From Myxococcus stipitatus (GTDB lineage Bacteria; Myxococcota; Myxococcia; Myxococcales; Myxococcaceae), in contig NZ_CP147913.1 in the NCBI RefSeq assembly GCF_037414475.1, forward strand, positions 8,194,501-8,258,500: DNA of 64,000 bases, in the 5' to 3' direction. The position numbers and the translations under genes are program-made. Positions 51,687 through 60,496 of this stretch are shown one piece after another. Positions within the stretch are counted from its first letter, which is position 1; every line of letters starts with the position of its first letter. The notes under the pieces were generated by a model that saw only the letters and a list, made by a program, of their open reading frames with translations, ran no database searches and was not told where the DNA came from.

Positions 51687-52712
51687 ATGAACGTATTGGT
51701 GACAGGAGGGTGTGGCTTCATCGGCTCCAACCTCGTGAGGTACCTGCGACGCGAGCGACCCGACTGGACGGTCGTCAACCTCGACCAGCTCACGTATGCG
51801 GGCAACCTGGAGAACCTGTCGGACCTCGAGGGCGACCCGCGCCACGTCTTCGTCCGGGGCGACATCGGCAACCGCGAGCTCGTGGAGCACCTGATGTCGG
51901 TGCACGCCATCGACGCCGTGCTGCACCTGGCGGCCGAGAGCCACGTGGACCGCTCCATCCTGGGCCCCGAGGTCTTCGTCACCACCAACGTGCTCGGCAC
52001 CCAGCGCCTGCTCGAGTCATGCCGCGCGCGAGGCGTGAAGCGCTTCGTCATGGTGTCCACGGATGAGGTGTACGGCTCGCTGGGGCCCACGGGCGCCTTC
52101 ACCGAGTCCTCGCCGCTCAAGCCCTCCAGCCCGTACTCGGCCAGCAAGACGAGCTCCGACCTGCTGGCGCTGGCCTATCACCACACCTTCGGCATGGACG
52201 TGGTGGTGACGCGCTGCTCGAACAACTACGGCCGCTACCAGTTCCCGGAGAAGTTGATTCCGCTCATGGTGGTCAACGCCCTGCATGACAAGCCGCTGCC
52301 GGTGTACGGCGACGGCGCCAACGTGCGCGATTGGCTGCACGTGGAGGACCACTGCCAGGCGCTGCTCCTCGCGCTGGAGAAGGGCCGCGCGGGAGAGGTG
52401 TACAACATCGGCGGTGGGGCGGAGCGGCGCAACATCGACATCGTGAAGGCGATCCTCGGGCTGGTGGGCAAGCCGGAGTCGCTCATCCAGTACGTGAAGG
52501 ATCGGCCGGGCCATGACCGGCGCTACGCCATCGACCCGTCGAAGATTCGCGCCGAGCTGGGGTGGGCGCCCGCGCATACCTTCGAGCAGGGGCTCGCGGA
52601 CACGGTGCGCTGGTACGTGGACCATCCCGCGTGGTGGGAGCGCGTGATGAGCGGCGCGTACCGGCAGTACTTCGAGACGCAGTACCGCCACCGCCTCCAG
52701 GGGAGGGCGTGA
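51687..52712 (+). CDS. rfbB: dTDP-glucose 4,6-dehydratase
   Basis: 341 residues. NAD loop G-G-C-G-F-I-G-S-N at residues 7-15; catalytic triad segments S-T-D-E-V-Y-G and Y-S-A-S-K (Tyr near 152); A-E-S-H-V-D-R-S-I and P-G-H-D-R-R-Y are RmlB signatures. It dehydrates dTDP-glucose to the 4-keto-6-deoxy sugar, second step of dTDP-L-rhamnose synthesis. First of four tightly packed genes. ATG 51687 is the standard family start. Confidence 0.93.
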   Translation: MNVLVTGGCGFIGSNLVRYLRRERPDWTVVNLDQLTYAGNLENLSDLEGDPRHVFVRGDIGNRELVEHLMSVHAIDAVLHLAAESHVDRSILGPEVFVTTNVLGTQRLLESCRARGVKRFVMVSTDEVYGSLGPTGAFTESSPLKPSSPYSASKTSSDLLALAYHHTFGMDVVVTRCSNNYGRYQFPEKLIPLMVVNALHDKPLPVYGDGANVRDWLHVEDHCQALLLALEKGRAGEVYNIGGGAERRNIDIVKAILGLVGKPESLIQYVKDRPGHDRRYAIDPSKIRAELGWAPAHTFEQGLADTVRWYVDHPAWWERVMSGAYRQYFETQYRHRLQGRA

Positions 52713-52713
52713 C

Positions 52714-53616
52714 ATGCGCGTGCTCGTCACGGGCTCCAACGGTCTGGTGGGCAGCCGCGCGTGTGCGCTGCTGGAGAAGCGGGGCCACACCGTGGTCGGC
52801 TTGGGGCGGGGGCCTCGGCGCACGGGGGGCGCGTACGGTTACGTCTCCGTGGACCTCACGCGCGACGCGGAAGTGTCCGCGGCGCTGGCCGCCGCCGCGC
52901 CCGAGGTGGTCATCCACTGCGCCTCCATGACGGACGTGGACGCGTGCGAGAAGAACGCGGAGGCGGCCTATGCCGCCAACGTCCAGGCGACGGCGGCGGT
53001 GGCCCGTGGGGCCCGCGTGGCCGGTGCGCACCTGGTCCATGTCTCCACCGACTACGTCTTCGATGGCGACGCGGGGCCGTATGATGAAGCGGCCGTGCCC
53101 AATCCTCGCGGCGTCTATGCCCTGACCAAGCACATGGGGGAGCAGACGGTGCGTGTGCTCGCGCCGGGATGCGCCATCGCCCGGACGGCGGTGGTGTACG
53201 GCTGGCCTCCGGTGGAGGGGCGGCTCAACTTCGGCGCGTGGCTGGTGACGAATCTGGAGAAGGGGCAGCCCGTGAAGCTGTTCGATGACCAGATTGTCTC
53301 GCCGTCGCTCGCGGACAACGTCGCGGCGATGCTGGTGGAGTTGGGGGAGCGCAGGCTCGGTGGGGTGTGGAACACCTGCGGTGGCGCGGTGATGGACCGG
53401 GTCGCCTTCGGACGGGCGCTGTGCGAGGTGTTCGGGTTCGACTCGCGGCTCGTCATCCCCACGCGCATGGCGGAGCTGAAGCTGCCGAGTCCCCGGCCCC
53501 TGAAGAGCGGGCTCAAGACGGACAAGGCGCGCGCCGAGTTGGCGGAGAAGCCCCTGGAGCTGGCCGAGTCGCTCTCGCGCTTCCACGCGATGTGGAAGGC
53601 CGCTCGCGGACACTGA
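52714..53616 (+). CDS. rfbD: dTDP-4-dehydrorhamnose reductase
   Basis: 300 residues, one base after rfbB. NADP loop G-S-N-G-L-V-G-S near residue 7; S-T-D-Y-V-F-D-G near 111 is the RmlD signature; the catalytic Tyr-Lys is in Y-A-L-T-K (near 133-137). It reduces the 4-keto group to give dTDP-L-rhamnose, the last step. Length is normal. The order rfbB-D-A-C is common. Confidence 0.88.
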   Translation: MRVLVTGSNGLVGSRACALLEKRGHTVVGLGRGPRRTGGAYGYVSVDLTRDAEVSAALAAAAPEVVIHCASMTDVDACEKNAEAAYAANVQATAAVARGARVAGAHLVHVSTDYVFDGDAGPYDEAAVPNPRGVYALTKHMGEQTVRVLAPGCAIARTAVVYGWPPVEGRLNFGAWLVTNLEKGQPVKLFDDQIVSPSLADNVAAMLVELGERRLGGVWNTCGGAVMDRVAFGRALCEVFGFDSRLVIPTRMAELKLPSPRPLKSGLKTDKARAELAEKPLELAESLSRFHAMWKAARGH

Positions 53617-53631
53617 CCTCAAGAGGTGGCT

Positions 53632-54513
53632 ATGAAGGGCATCATCCTCGCCGGTGGCTCGGGTACCCGGCTGTATCCCCTGACTCGCGTGGTCAGCAAG
53701 CAGCTGCTGCCCGTGCACGACAAGCCGATGATCTACTACCCGCTCAGCACGTTGATGCTGGCGGGCATCCGCGAAGTGCTCATCATCTCCACGCCGCAGG
53801 ACCTGCCTCGCTTCCGCGAGCTGCTGGGCAGCGGCGAGCAGTGGGGCATGCGCTTCGAGTACGCGGAGCAGGCTCGGCCCGAGGGGCTGGCGCAGGCGTT
53901 CGTCATCGGCCGCGACTTCGTGGGCACCTCGCCCGTGTCGCTCATCCTGGGTGACAACATCTTCTACGGCCACGGGCTGAGCCAGCGGGTGCGCAACGCG
54001 GCGAAGCGCACGTCGGGGGCCACCGTGTTCGGCTACTACGTGAAGGACCCGGAGCGCTACGGCGTGGTGGAGCTGGACGCGAACAACCGCGCGGTGAGCC
54101 TGGAGGAGAAGCCGCTCAAGCCCAAGTCGAACTACGCCGTCACCGGGCTGTACTTCTACGACAACCAGGTGCTCGACATCGCCGCCGCGCTCAAGCCGAG
54201 CCCGCGCGGTGAGCTGGAGATCACCGACGTCAACGCGGAGTACCTGCGCCGGGGACAGCTCGACGTGGAGCTGATGGGGCGGGGCTACGCGTGGCTGGAC
54301 ACGGGGACACACAGCTCGCTGATGGAGGCCTCGAACTTCATCGAGATCATCGAACGACGCCAGGGGCTGAAGGTGTCGTGCCCCGAGGAGATTGCGTACC
54401 GGATGGGCTACATCGACGTGAAGCAGCTGACGGCTCTGGCGGAACCCATGCGGAAGAACGAGTACGGGCAGTACCTGCTCGCCGTCGCGGAGAACCGGGG
54501 CGCGGTGTCATGA
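53632..54513 (+). CDS. rfbA: Glucose-1-phosphate thymidylyltransferase
   Basis: 293 residues. [11 protein letters not shown] at about 6-16 is the nucleotide-binding loop; L-G-D-N-I-F-Y-G near 107 holds the metal-binding Asp; E-K-P and W-L-D-T-G-T-H complete the RmlA pattern. It makes dTDP-glucose from glucose 1-phosphate and dTTP and is usually inhibited by dTDP-rhamnose. AAGAGG lies before ATG 53632. The stop overlaps the rfbC start. Confidence 0.94.
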   Translation: MKGIILAGGSGTRLYPLTRVVSKQLLPVHDKPMIYYPLSTLMLAGIREVLIISTPQDLPRFRELLGSGEQWGMRFEYAEQARPEGLAQAFVIGRDFVGTSPVSLILGDNIFYGHGLSQRVRNAAKRTSGATVFGYYVKDPERYGVVELDANNRAVSLEEKPLKPKSNYAVTGLYFYDNQVLDIAAALKPSPRGELEITDVNAEYLRRGQLDVELMGRGYAWLDTGTHSSLMEASNFIEIIERRQGLKVSCPEEIAYRMGYIDVKQLTALAEPMRKNEYGQYLLAVAENRGAVS

Positions 54514-55055
54514 AGGTGACGCCGTTGGAGATTCCGGAGCTGCTCCTGGTGGAGCCCAAGGTGTTCGGCGATGACCGGGGCTTCTTCATGGAGATGTTCC
54601 ACGCGAAGCGCTATGCGGACGCGGGCATCCCCGGGCCCTTCGTCCAGGACAACTACTCGCGCTCGTCGCGTGGCACCCTGCGCGGGCTGCACTTCCAGGA
54701 GCCGCAAGGGCAGGGGAAGCTGGTGCAGGTGCTCGCGGGCCGCGTGTATGACGTGGCGGTGGATGTCCGGCGCGGCTCGCGGACCTTCGGCCAGTGGGCG
54801 GCGGTGGAGTTGTCCGCGGAGAACCGCCGGCAGCTCTGGATTCCACCGGGCTTCGCCCACGGCTTCTGCGTGACGAGCGAGTCCGCCGACTTCCATTACA
54901 AGTGCACCACGCTGTACGCGCCGGAGACGGAGCGTTGCATCGCGTGGAACGACCCGGACCTCGCCATCCCCTGGCCGGTGTCCGAGCCGCTGATGTCGCC
55001 CAAGGACCTGCGCGCCCCTCGCCTCAAGGACGCGCCTGTCCTCCCTTCGCTCTAG
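54510..55055 (+). CDS. rfbC: dTDP-4-dehydrorhamnose 3,5-epimerase
   Basis: 181 residues, cupin-type. D-D-R-G-F-F-M-E near residue 21, Q-D-N-Y-S-R-S near 45, R-G-L-H-F-Q (catalytic His near 62), V-D-V-R-R-G-S and the F-A-H-G-F segment are the RmlC signatures. It epimerises C3 and C5 before the RfbD reduction. ATGA overlap with rfbA. It closes the rhamnose operon; only 24 bases separate it from the convergent SRPBCC gene. Confidence 0.94.
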   Translation: MKVTPLEIPELLLVEPKVFGDDRGFFMEMFHAKRYADAGIPGPFVQDNYSRSSRGTLRGLHFQEPQGQGKLVQVLAGRVYDVAVDVRRGSRTFGQWAAVELSAENRRQLWIPPGFAHGFCVTSESADFHYKCTTLYAPETERCIAWNDPDLAIPWPVSEPLMSPKDLRAPRLKDAPVLPSL

Positions 55056-55079
55056 CGGCGCAGCGGGTGGGGCGCCAGC

Positions 55080-55520
55080 TCAGTAGGCGCCGCCCGCGCG
55101 CAGGTTGATGCCGTGCTCGAGGTACGCCTTGAGGCACGTCACCATGTGCATCCACCCACCGCAGTTGTCGTATGACGCCTTGAAGCCCTGGGCGTCCGGC
55201 TTCCAACCCGACTCGCGAATCTGCACCATCGTGTTGTTGGCATCGATGGGCTTGAAGTTCATCTCGATGAGGGTGTTGGAGCCGCCGACCGCGGACTCCC
55301 ACTCCAGGGTGATGCGCTCGTCCTTCGCCACCTCGCGGACGACGACGTCGAACTCCCCCGGAGTCTCGAGGAAGCCCCACTTCACCGTGGTGCCCGCCAC
55401 GAGCGGCGCGCTGGCCGTCTTCACGAAGTAGCTGGTGAGCTTGCGCGGATTCACGACACCGTCGAAGACCTCCGATACCGGCTTCTGGATTTTCAACTGC
55501 ACCTGGAACTTGGGCTCCAT
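55080..55520 (-). CDS. SRPBCC (AHSA1-like) domain protein
   Basis: 146 residues, a single helix-grip domain of the AHSA1 type: an opening strand V-Q-L-K-I-Q-K-P-V-S-E-V-F, a middle V-K-W-G-F and a C-terminal helix with G-G-W near residue 125. Such domains hold small hydrophobic ligands. ATG 55520 has GAGGAG eight bases upstream; ATG 55535 is the alternative. Pairing with a divergent ArsR-type gene is a recurrent arrangement in which the regulator controls the SRPBCC gene. The ligand is unknown. Confidence 0.85.
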   Translation of the reverse strand: MEPKFQVQLKIQKPVSEVFDGVVNPRKLTSYFVKTASAPLVAGTTVKWGFLETPGEFDVVVREVAKDERITLEWESAVGGSNTLIEMNFKPIDANNTMVQIRESGWKPDAQGFKASYDNCGGWMHMVTCLKAYLEHGINLRAGGAY

Positions 55521-55559
55521 GGAACGGCTCCTCATGGGGGTGGGGTTTCGTTCGACGAT

Positions 55560-55579
55560 ATGTTATAGAAATATAACAT
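55560..55579. promoter_or_regulatory. Operator shared by the SRPBCC and ArsR-type genes
   Basis: ATGTTATA-gaaa-TATAACAT, perfect 8-bp arms. It overlaps the -10 of the minus-strand promoter and the ATG of the regulator gene (55578), so a bound regulator would block both. The AT-rich site stands out in this GC-rich DNA. Confidence 0.75.
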
Positions 55580-55590
55580 GTCGAGGGCAA
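55562..55590 (-). promoter_or_regulatory. Promoter of the SRPBCC gene
   Basis: On the minus strand TTGCCC (55590-55585), 17 bases, TATAAC (55567-55562). The -35 lies inside the regulator's coding region and the -10 inside the operator. Confidence 0.6.
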
Positions 55591-55910
55591 AGCAAGACGA
55601 CCTCATCTTCAAGGCGCTGGCGGACTCACGGAGGCGGGAGGTGCTGGACCTGTTGAAGGCCGCGCCCCGGACGACGGGGGACTTGTGCGCGCACTTCGAG
55701 TCCACGTTGGACCGGTGCACGGTGATGCAGCACCTCAAGGTCCTGGAGACCGCGGGCCTGGTCATCGCCGTGCGCGAGGGGCGCGTGCGTTGGAACTACC
55801 TCAACGCCACGCCGTTCAAGGAGATCCATGAGCGATGGATATCCCCCTATGCGTCCGAGGCGGTGAACCTGCTCACCCGGTTGAAGCGCGACATGGAAGG
55901 GGAGGACTGA
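55578..55910 (+). CDS. ArsR-family HTH transcriptional regulator
   Basis: 110 residues, a winged helix-turn-helix of the ArsR/SmtB type (F-K-A-L-A-D-S-R-R-R-E-V-L-D-L-L, then V-M-Q-H-L-K-V-L-E as recognition helix near residue 50). No metal-binding C-x-C-x-x-C motif is seen, fitting the AHSA1-linked subgroup. It probably represses itself and the SRPBCC gene through the palindrome. There is no ribosome site before the ATG and the ATG is part of the operator, so its mRNA is likely leaderless. Confidence 0.87.
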   Translation: MSRAKQDDLIFKALADSRRREVLDLLKAAPRTTGDLCAHFESTLDRCTVMQHLKVLETAGLVIAVREGRVRWNYLNATPFKEIHERWISPYASEAVNLLTRLKRDMEGED

Positions 55911-55917
55911 CGCTTCG

Positions 55918-56700
55918 TCAGGCTGGTGTCGTGGCGATGCTCTGGCGCGCCCCGTCGCATTCCTCGCAGCCCGCATCGTGGGGGCACAGGAAGGTCAGGG
56001 GTTCGGCGGTGAGCCGCCGTACCGTGAGCTCCACCAGGGCCCTGGCGTCGCAGAGCCGCGCGTGGGCATGGCCGACAGGGCCCTCTTGTTGGAGGCCGAG
56101 CGCTCGCAGCCAGTCGTCAGCGAGCGGGAAGCGCGAGCAGCAGTGGTCGGTCTCGGCGATCATCACCGTGCGCGCGACACCGTCGACCTCGACGACGCAG
56201 GGATGCTCGACGGAGTAGGGCACCTGTGCGAGTGCCTCGGCCAGATGGAGGGTCGTGTTCTCTCCATGGCTCACGCCGAGCAGGAGCACCTGGCCACCCA
56301 GGTCGTGGACCCGGCCCACGGGGCTGTCGGGCCCGTGGGGTGGTGAGAGGGGCTGAGGGCGGCAGATGTCCGCGGCGTGAGGGCCCACGGCGGCGAACGA
56401 GCCTCCAGGGTGTGTGCTTCGCATCACGCCGGGTTGGCGCCAGAAGAGCTCCGCGGTGATGCCCATGTTCTCCGTGGGCGTCGAGGCGGGGTCGAAGACG
56501 GTGTCTCCGCTGGTCATCGCGGGCATCACCAATGTGCCCAGGGGGCCCAGCGCCGCTCTCAGGGCGCCGATGAGGCCCAGGGGGCCGCCCTCGACGGGGC
56601 GCACCGCCTTGAAGGAGGTATGGACCAGGAGCGTGCCGCCCTCGCGGACCCCCAGCGTCCGGAGCTGCTCCACCATTCGCGCGTGGCTGACTTCGAGCAT
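55918..56700 (-). CDS. AAC(3)-family aminoglycoside N-acetyltransferase
   Basis: 260 residues. The family pattern is clear: L-L-V-H-T-S-F near residue 25, G-T-L-V-M-P-A near 53, R-S-T-H-P near 93, G-V-S-H-G-E-N-T-T near 141. AAC(3) enzymes acetylate the 3-amino group of aminoglycosides with acetyl-CoA; environmental homologs often have other or unknown substrates. The C-terminus carries C-P-H-D-A-G-C-E-E-C, which could bind a metal and is unusual for the family. Converges with the ArsR-type gene (7-base gap). Confidence 0.85.
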   Translation of the reverse strand: MLEVSHARMVEQLRTLGVREGGTLLVHTSFKAVRPVEGGPLGLIGALRAALGPLGTLVMPAMTSGDTVFDPASTPTENMGITAELFWRQPGVMRSTHPGGSFAAVGPHAADICRPQPLSPPHGPDSPVGRVHDLGGQVLLLGVSHGENTTLHLAEALAQVPYSVEHPCVVEVDGVARTVMIAETDHCCSRFPLADDWLRALGLQQEGPVGHAHARLCDARALVELTVRRLTAEPLTFLCPHDAGCEECDGARQSIATTPA

Positions 56701-56872
56701 GAGGAACCTTGTGGGGAGTCTTCCATGGAGGGGCTCGCGGCGGGAGAGGGCTGATTCCCTTGACTGCCTGGGGATGGGGGCGGGACACCGGGGCGTCGTG
56801 CGCCGCGCCGCGTTTCCCGTGCGCATCGGCATCCTGAGGGTTAACGGAGGAGCGCCGGGGGTGATGCCTGCC

Positions 56873-56890
56873 CGGGACGGGGCGGTCCCG
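56873..56890. repeat. Inverted repeat before the LLM oxidoreductase
   Basis: CGGGAC-ggggcg-GTCCCG, perfect 6-bp arms, 35 bases upstream of the start in the 225-base divergent region. A possible operator; no good -10 box was found there, although TTGACT at 56760 is a fair -35. Confidence 0.3.
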
Positions 56891-56925
56891 TCCTTCGTTC
56901 CGCGAGTGTGCCCCGGGGTCCTCCG

Positions 56926-57921
56926 ATGATTCCCTTCTCCGTTCTCGACCTCTCTCCCATCCGCCAGGGCAGCCACGCGGGGGAGGCCCTGCGTTCGACG
57001 CTGGACCTGGCTCGTCATGTCGAGCGTTGGGGCTACCAGCGCTTCTGGCTCGCCGAGCACCACAACATGACGGGCATCGCCAGTGCCGCCACGGCGGTGG
57101 TCATCGGGCACGTCGCGCAGGGGACGTCCAGGATTCGCGTGGGCGCGGGGGGCATCATGCTCCCCAATCACTCACCGCTCGTCATCGCCGAGCAGTTCGG
57201 CACGCTCGAGTCGCTGCATCCCGGACGAATCGACCTGGGACTGGGCCGGGCTCCGGGGACGGATGGCCGTACCGCGTTGGCGCTGCGGCGCAGCCACGCG
57301 GACACGTCCGATACCTTTCCCCAGGACGTCGCGGAGCTTCAGGCGTACTTCCAGGAGCCCACGTCCCAGCAGGCCGTGCGCGCCGTGCCCGGCATGGGGC
57401 TCAAGGTGCCGTTGTGGCTGCTGGGCTCCAGCCTCTTCAGCGCGCAGCTCGCCGCGGCCATGGGGTTGCCGTTCGCGTTCGCCTCTCACTTCGCGCCGCA
57501 GCAGATGATGCGGGCGTTGCATCTGTATCGCACCCAGTTCCGGCCGTCCGAGGTGCTCCAGAAGCCCTACGCCATGCTGGGCGTCAACGTCTTCACGGCC
57601 GATACGGAGGCGCAGGCCCAGCGGCTGTTCACCTCGCTGCTGCAGGCCTTCATCAACCTACGGCGTGGCCGTCCTGGGCAGCTGCCTCCGCCCGTGGACA
57701 GCATGGACGGGCTCATCACCGAGTACGAACTGGCGGAGGTGGAGTCCATGCTGGCCTGCTCCTTCGTGGGCGCTCCCGAGCAGGTGCGCGAAGGGCTGCG
57801 TGCCTTCATCGCGGAGACGCAGCCGGATGAGCTGATGGTCACCTCCCAGATTTTCGACCACGCGGCGCGGCTGCGCTCCTACGAACTGCTCTCGCAGGTG
57901 CATTCACAGCTCGGGGCCTGA
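56926..57921 (+). CDS. LLM-class (luciferase-like) flavin-dependent oxidoreductase
   Basis: 331 residues. The N-terminal strand [15 protein letters not shown] near residue 42, [11 protein letters not shown] near 76 and the L-G-x-G-R segment ([10 protein letters not shown]) define the single-component alkanal-monooxygenase-like subgroup. These TIM-barrel enzymes oxidise diverse small substrates with FMN or F420; the substrate here is unknown. The stop is one base from that of the convergent pilin-like gene. Confidence 0.88.
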   Translation: MIPFSVLDLSPIRQGSHAGEALRSTLDLARHVERWGYQRFWLAEHHNMTGIASAATAVVIGHVAQGTSRIRVGAGGIMLPNHSPLVIAEQFGTLESLHPGRIDLGLGRAPGTDGRTALALRRSHADTSDTFPQDVAELQAYFQEPTSQQAVRAVPGMGLKVPLWLLGSSLFSAQLAAAMGLPFAFASHFAPQQMMRALHLYRTQFRPSEVLQKPYAMLGVNVFTADTEAQAQRLFTSLLQAFINLRRGRPGQLPPPVDSMDGLITEYELAEVESMLACSFVGAPEQVREGLRAFIAETQPDELMVTSQIFDHAARLRSYELLSQVHSQLGA

Positions 57922-57922
57922 G

Positions 57923-58573
57923 TCAGTCGAGGTGGTCATCCACCACGTGGATGACGGAGTCCGGCTCCGAGGGCTTCCCATCGGCGTGATTGAGCGGGAG
58001 CGGGCCCGTGGAGATGACCCAGACATCGAGCGTGTCGTCGTCATCGAGGTTGGCGGCGCAGGCCGCGCTGATTTGACACTGGGGGCACGTCCCCGTCATG
58101 CCCAGGACCGCCTGCACCCCAGGCGGGAGCTGCTCGAACGAGACGAGCGACTCCGTGCTGTCCTTCTGCTGCTTGAGGAACTCCGTGTCGGCGCCAATCA
58201 CCGTCGCCGTGTCGGCCCCCACGGATGGCGTGGTGTCGCGCAGCTCCACCGGCCCTCTGCCCGCGAAGTAGGTGTACCGGTTGCCGCGCTGCATGGGGAA
58301 GTCCACCTTGGCGAAGACCGGATCATAGACGTCACTCTCGGCGTGATGGGTCCCCTGCGCGATGCGCCAGGACTGCAGCGCCAACTTGCACTCGAAGAAG
58401 CGTGTGTCCTTGGCGTCGCGAGGGCGGCTCGAGGAGCGGGGGGCCTCCGACGAACGGGCATGAAGAAGCCATCCCGCGCCAAGTACAAACGGCAGCGCCA
58501 CCAGGCCGGCGACGAGGAGGCGTTTTCCGGAGTGCCCCTTGTCAGGAGCTGGAGGGCTTGGGTCGGGCGTCAT
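57923..58573 (-). CDS. Pilin-fold protein with a non-prepilin membrane anchor
   Basis: 216 residues. A Pro-rich start and one membrane helix (about 17-37) are followed by a soluble domain. F-P-M-Q-R-G-N-R-Y-T-Y-F near residue 92 and A-A-C-A-A-N-L-D-D-D-D-T-L-D-V-W-V-I-S-T-G near 165-187 resemble the body of myxobacterial type IV pilin-like proteins (G-F-x-P-x-R-G-N-R-Y and N-I-D-x-D-x-T-L-D-V-W). The usual G-F-T-L-I-E processing site is missing, so it should not be cleaved or polymerised like a pilin. C-P-Q-C just before may be redox-active or structural. Last gene of the kinase operon. The pilin relation is from memory of motif forms. Confidence 0.6.
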   Translation of the reverse strand: MTPDPSPPAPDKGHSGKRLLVAGLVALPFVLGAGWLLHARSSEAPRSSSRPRDAKDTRFFECKLALQSWRIAQGTHHAESDVYDPVFAKVDFPMQRGNRYTYFAGRGPVELRDTTPSVGADTATVIGADTEFLKQQKDSTESLVSFEQLPPGVQAVLGMTGTCPQCQISAACAANLDDDDTLDVWVISTGPLPLNHADGKPSEPDSVIHVVDDHLD

Positions 58574-58621
58574 TTCTTCTCCGGGAGCGAATGCGAAAGG
58601 GGCGCTCCAGTTTGCCGTGGG

Positions 58622-60463
58622 TCATTCAGAGACGTCGGGAGGCAACATCTGTCGGCACCGGTTGATGCCGCGCTGTGCGTCAGCGAGCTGCGGATAGTCT
58701 TTCTTCAGGGCGCGGTAGAGGAGGATGGCGTCATGGCAGTTGCCTTCGTCCTCACGGCCGCGCGCGCGCGCCAGCCGCTTGGAGGCATCCTCGATTCGGG
58801 TTCCCAGCTCCGCGAGCTTGGGCTCGACGACGTCCAATCCCAGGCTCCGCGCGAGGGCCAGCTTCTCCGAGGCCTTGGACAGCTCGCCATCGTTGAAGTC
58901 GTCGCCAATCTCGATGAGTCGATCCAGTGCCTTCTCCTTGCGTCGCTCCAGCGCGGCGGCATCCGCATCGGCCGCGGCGGCCGTGGGGGCAGGGGCCTTG
59001 GTTTCCTCCACGGGTCTGGGAGGAGGCTCCGCGACTGGCTTGGGGCTCTCCGCGACAGGCGGGGGACTTGGATTGTCTCGGGTGCCACTTCGGACAGTCA
59101 CCACCCCGAGCCCCGCGACAATCAACACGCCCGCGATGCTCAAGCCCACCCCCCAGCCCACGCGGCCGCGTGACGCGGGCGCATAGGGCGACATCGCGTG
59201 CGCGGTCTTGTCGAACCCGTCGCGCGCGGCCTGCGCCGGCAATGGCGTCACGGGAAGCCGCTCGGTCCTGTCGATGACCGGCGTCTGCGTCTCGTGCGAG
59301 GGGGACTCGGGTGTCCCCGGTGCTGGCTGAGCCAACGGGAGGGGCGTCATGCGCCCCGTGTTGATGCGGCCCGCGTCGGTGGGCGTCGCCCCCGAGGCCC
59401 CCCGCAACATCGTGTCCTCGGTGCCATCGCCGTAGATGAGCGTGCCCGAGTGGACATTGCCATTCGTGCCAGGCTTCACCACGGGATTGACGCCGCTGAT
59501 GGGCGGCCGCCCGATGAGCGTGGGCAGCGCGTTGCTCAGGTCCGAGGCGAACGCTTCCATCGTCGCGTAGCGCTCCACGCGCTTCTTCGCGGTGGCCTTC
59601 TGGATGACCGCGTCGAGCGCGGGCAGGTCCAGCTCCGCCGTTACGTCTCCCAGCCGGGGCGTGGGCTGATTCACCTGCCGCTGCATGATGTCCGCGACGC
59701 TGTTGCCGTCGAACGGCTGCACGCCCGTGAGCAGCTCGAAGAGCACCACGCCCACCGCGTAGATATCCGCGCGGGCATCCACGTCCTGGCCCAGCGCCTG
59801 CTCGGGCGACATGTATCGGGGCGTCCCCGCCACCGCGCCCTGGGCCGTGAGTCGCGTGGCTCCGTCGGCGATGCGCGCGATGCCGAAGTCCAGCACCTTC
59901 ACGTGCCAGCCGCGCAGGCCCTGCCGCACCATGATGTTCTCGGGCTTCAGGTCCCGGTGCACCACGCCCCGCGCGTGCGCGTACGCGAGCACGTCCGCCA
60001 CCTGAAGGATGATGTCCCCGGCCTCATGGGCGCTCATCCGGCCCACGTTCGCGAGCAGGCGCTTGAGGTCATCTCCCTCCACGTACTCCATGGAGATGTA
60101 GAGGTTGCCCTCCTCGTCCTGCCCGAAGTCGTGCAGGTTCACCGCGTTGGGGTGGCCCACCCGCGCGTAGCTCTTGGCCTCGTTGAGGAAGCGGCGGGTG
60201 ACGTCCAGGTCCAGCGACAGGCCGCTGTGCAGGAACTTCATCGCGACCTGCTGCCCGATGCCCACCTGCTCCGCCAGGTACACCGAGCCCATGCCGCCCT
60301 GGCCCAGCTTCTTGACGATGCGATACCGCCCCGCCACGGTGCGGCCCAGCATCCGGTCCACTCGCTGAGTCACCGTGAGCAGCTCCGTGCCCCCACAGCC
60401 AGGGCACGCGCCGTTCCAGGTGTCGTGCTGCGCCTCGCATCGCTGGCAGATGAAGAGGGCCAT
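58622..60463 (-). CDS. Zinc-ribbon, transmembrane Ser/Thr protein kinase
   Basis: 613 residues. C6-x-x-C9 and C20-x-x-C23 form an N-terminal zinc ribbon. The Hanks-type kinase domain (about 45-320) is complete: G-Q-G-G-M-G-S-V-Y (54-62), catalytic Lys76 in V-A-M-K, H-R-D-L-K-P-E-N near 165, D-F-G near 188 and A-G-T-P-R-Y-M-S-P-E. A Pro/Thr-rich juxtamembrane region, one helix (about 447-470) and a Pro/Ala-rich plus helical periplasmic tail follow. Likely a membrane kinase that senses envelope conditions. FHA proteins at 9353 and 11374 could be among readers of its class, without direct evidence. Confidence 0.88.
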   Translation of the reverse strand: MALFICQRCEAQHDTWNGACPGCGGTELLTVTQRVDRMLGRTVAGRYRIVKKLGQGGMGSVYLAEQVGIGQQVAMKFLHSGLSLDLDVTRRFLNEAKSYARVGHPNAVNLHDFGQDEEGNLYISMEYVEGDDLKRLLANVGRMSAHEAGDIILQVADVLAYAHARGVVHRDLKPENIMVRQGLRGWHVKVLDFGIARIADGATRLTAQGAVAGTPRYMSPEQALGQDVDARADIYAVGVVLFELLTGVQPFDGNSVADIMQRQVNQPTPRLGDVTAELDLPALDAVIQKATAKKRVERYATMEAFASDLSNALPTLIGRPPISGVNPVVKPGTNGNVHSGTLIYGDGTEDTMLRGASGATPTDAGRINTGRMTPLPLAQPAPGTPESPSHETQTPVIDRTERLPVTPLPAQAARDGFDKTAHAMSPYAPASRGRVGWGVGLSIAGVLIVAGLGVVTVRSGTRDNPSPPPVAESPKPVAEPPPRPVEETKAPAPTAAAADADAAALERRKEKALDRLIEIGDDFNDGELSKASEKLALARSLGLDVVEPKLAELGTRIEDASKRLARARGREDEGNCHDAILLYRALKKDYPQLADAQRGINRCRQMLPPDVSE

Positions 60464-60496
60464 CCAATCCTTCCCGGTGATGAGGACGCCGCCCGC

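Noticed and set aside
57126-57830. Alternative frames within the LLM oxidoreductase gene
   Set aside because: Several 75-260 codon frames overlap it, all Arg/Gly/Ala-rich, while the chosen frame has complete luciferase-family signatures.
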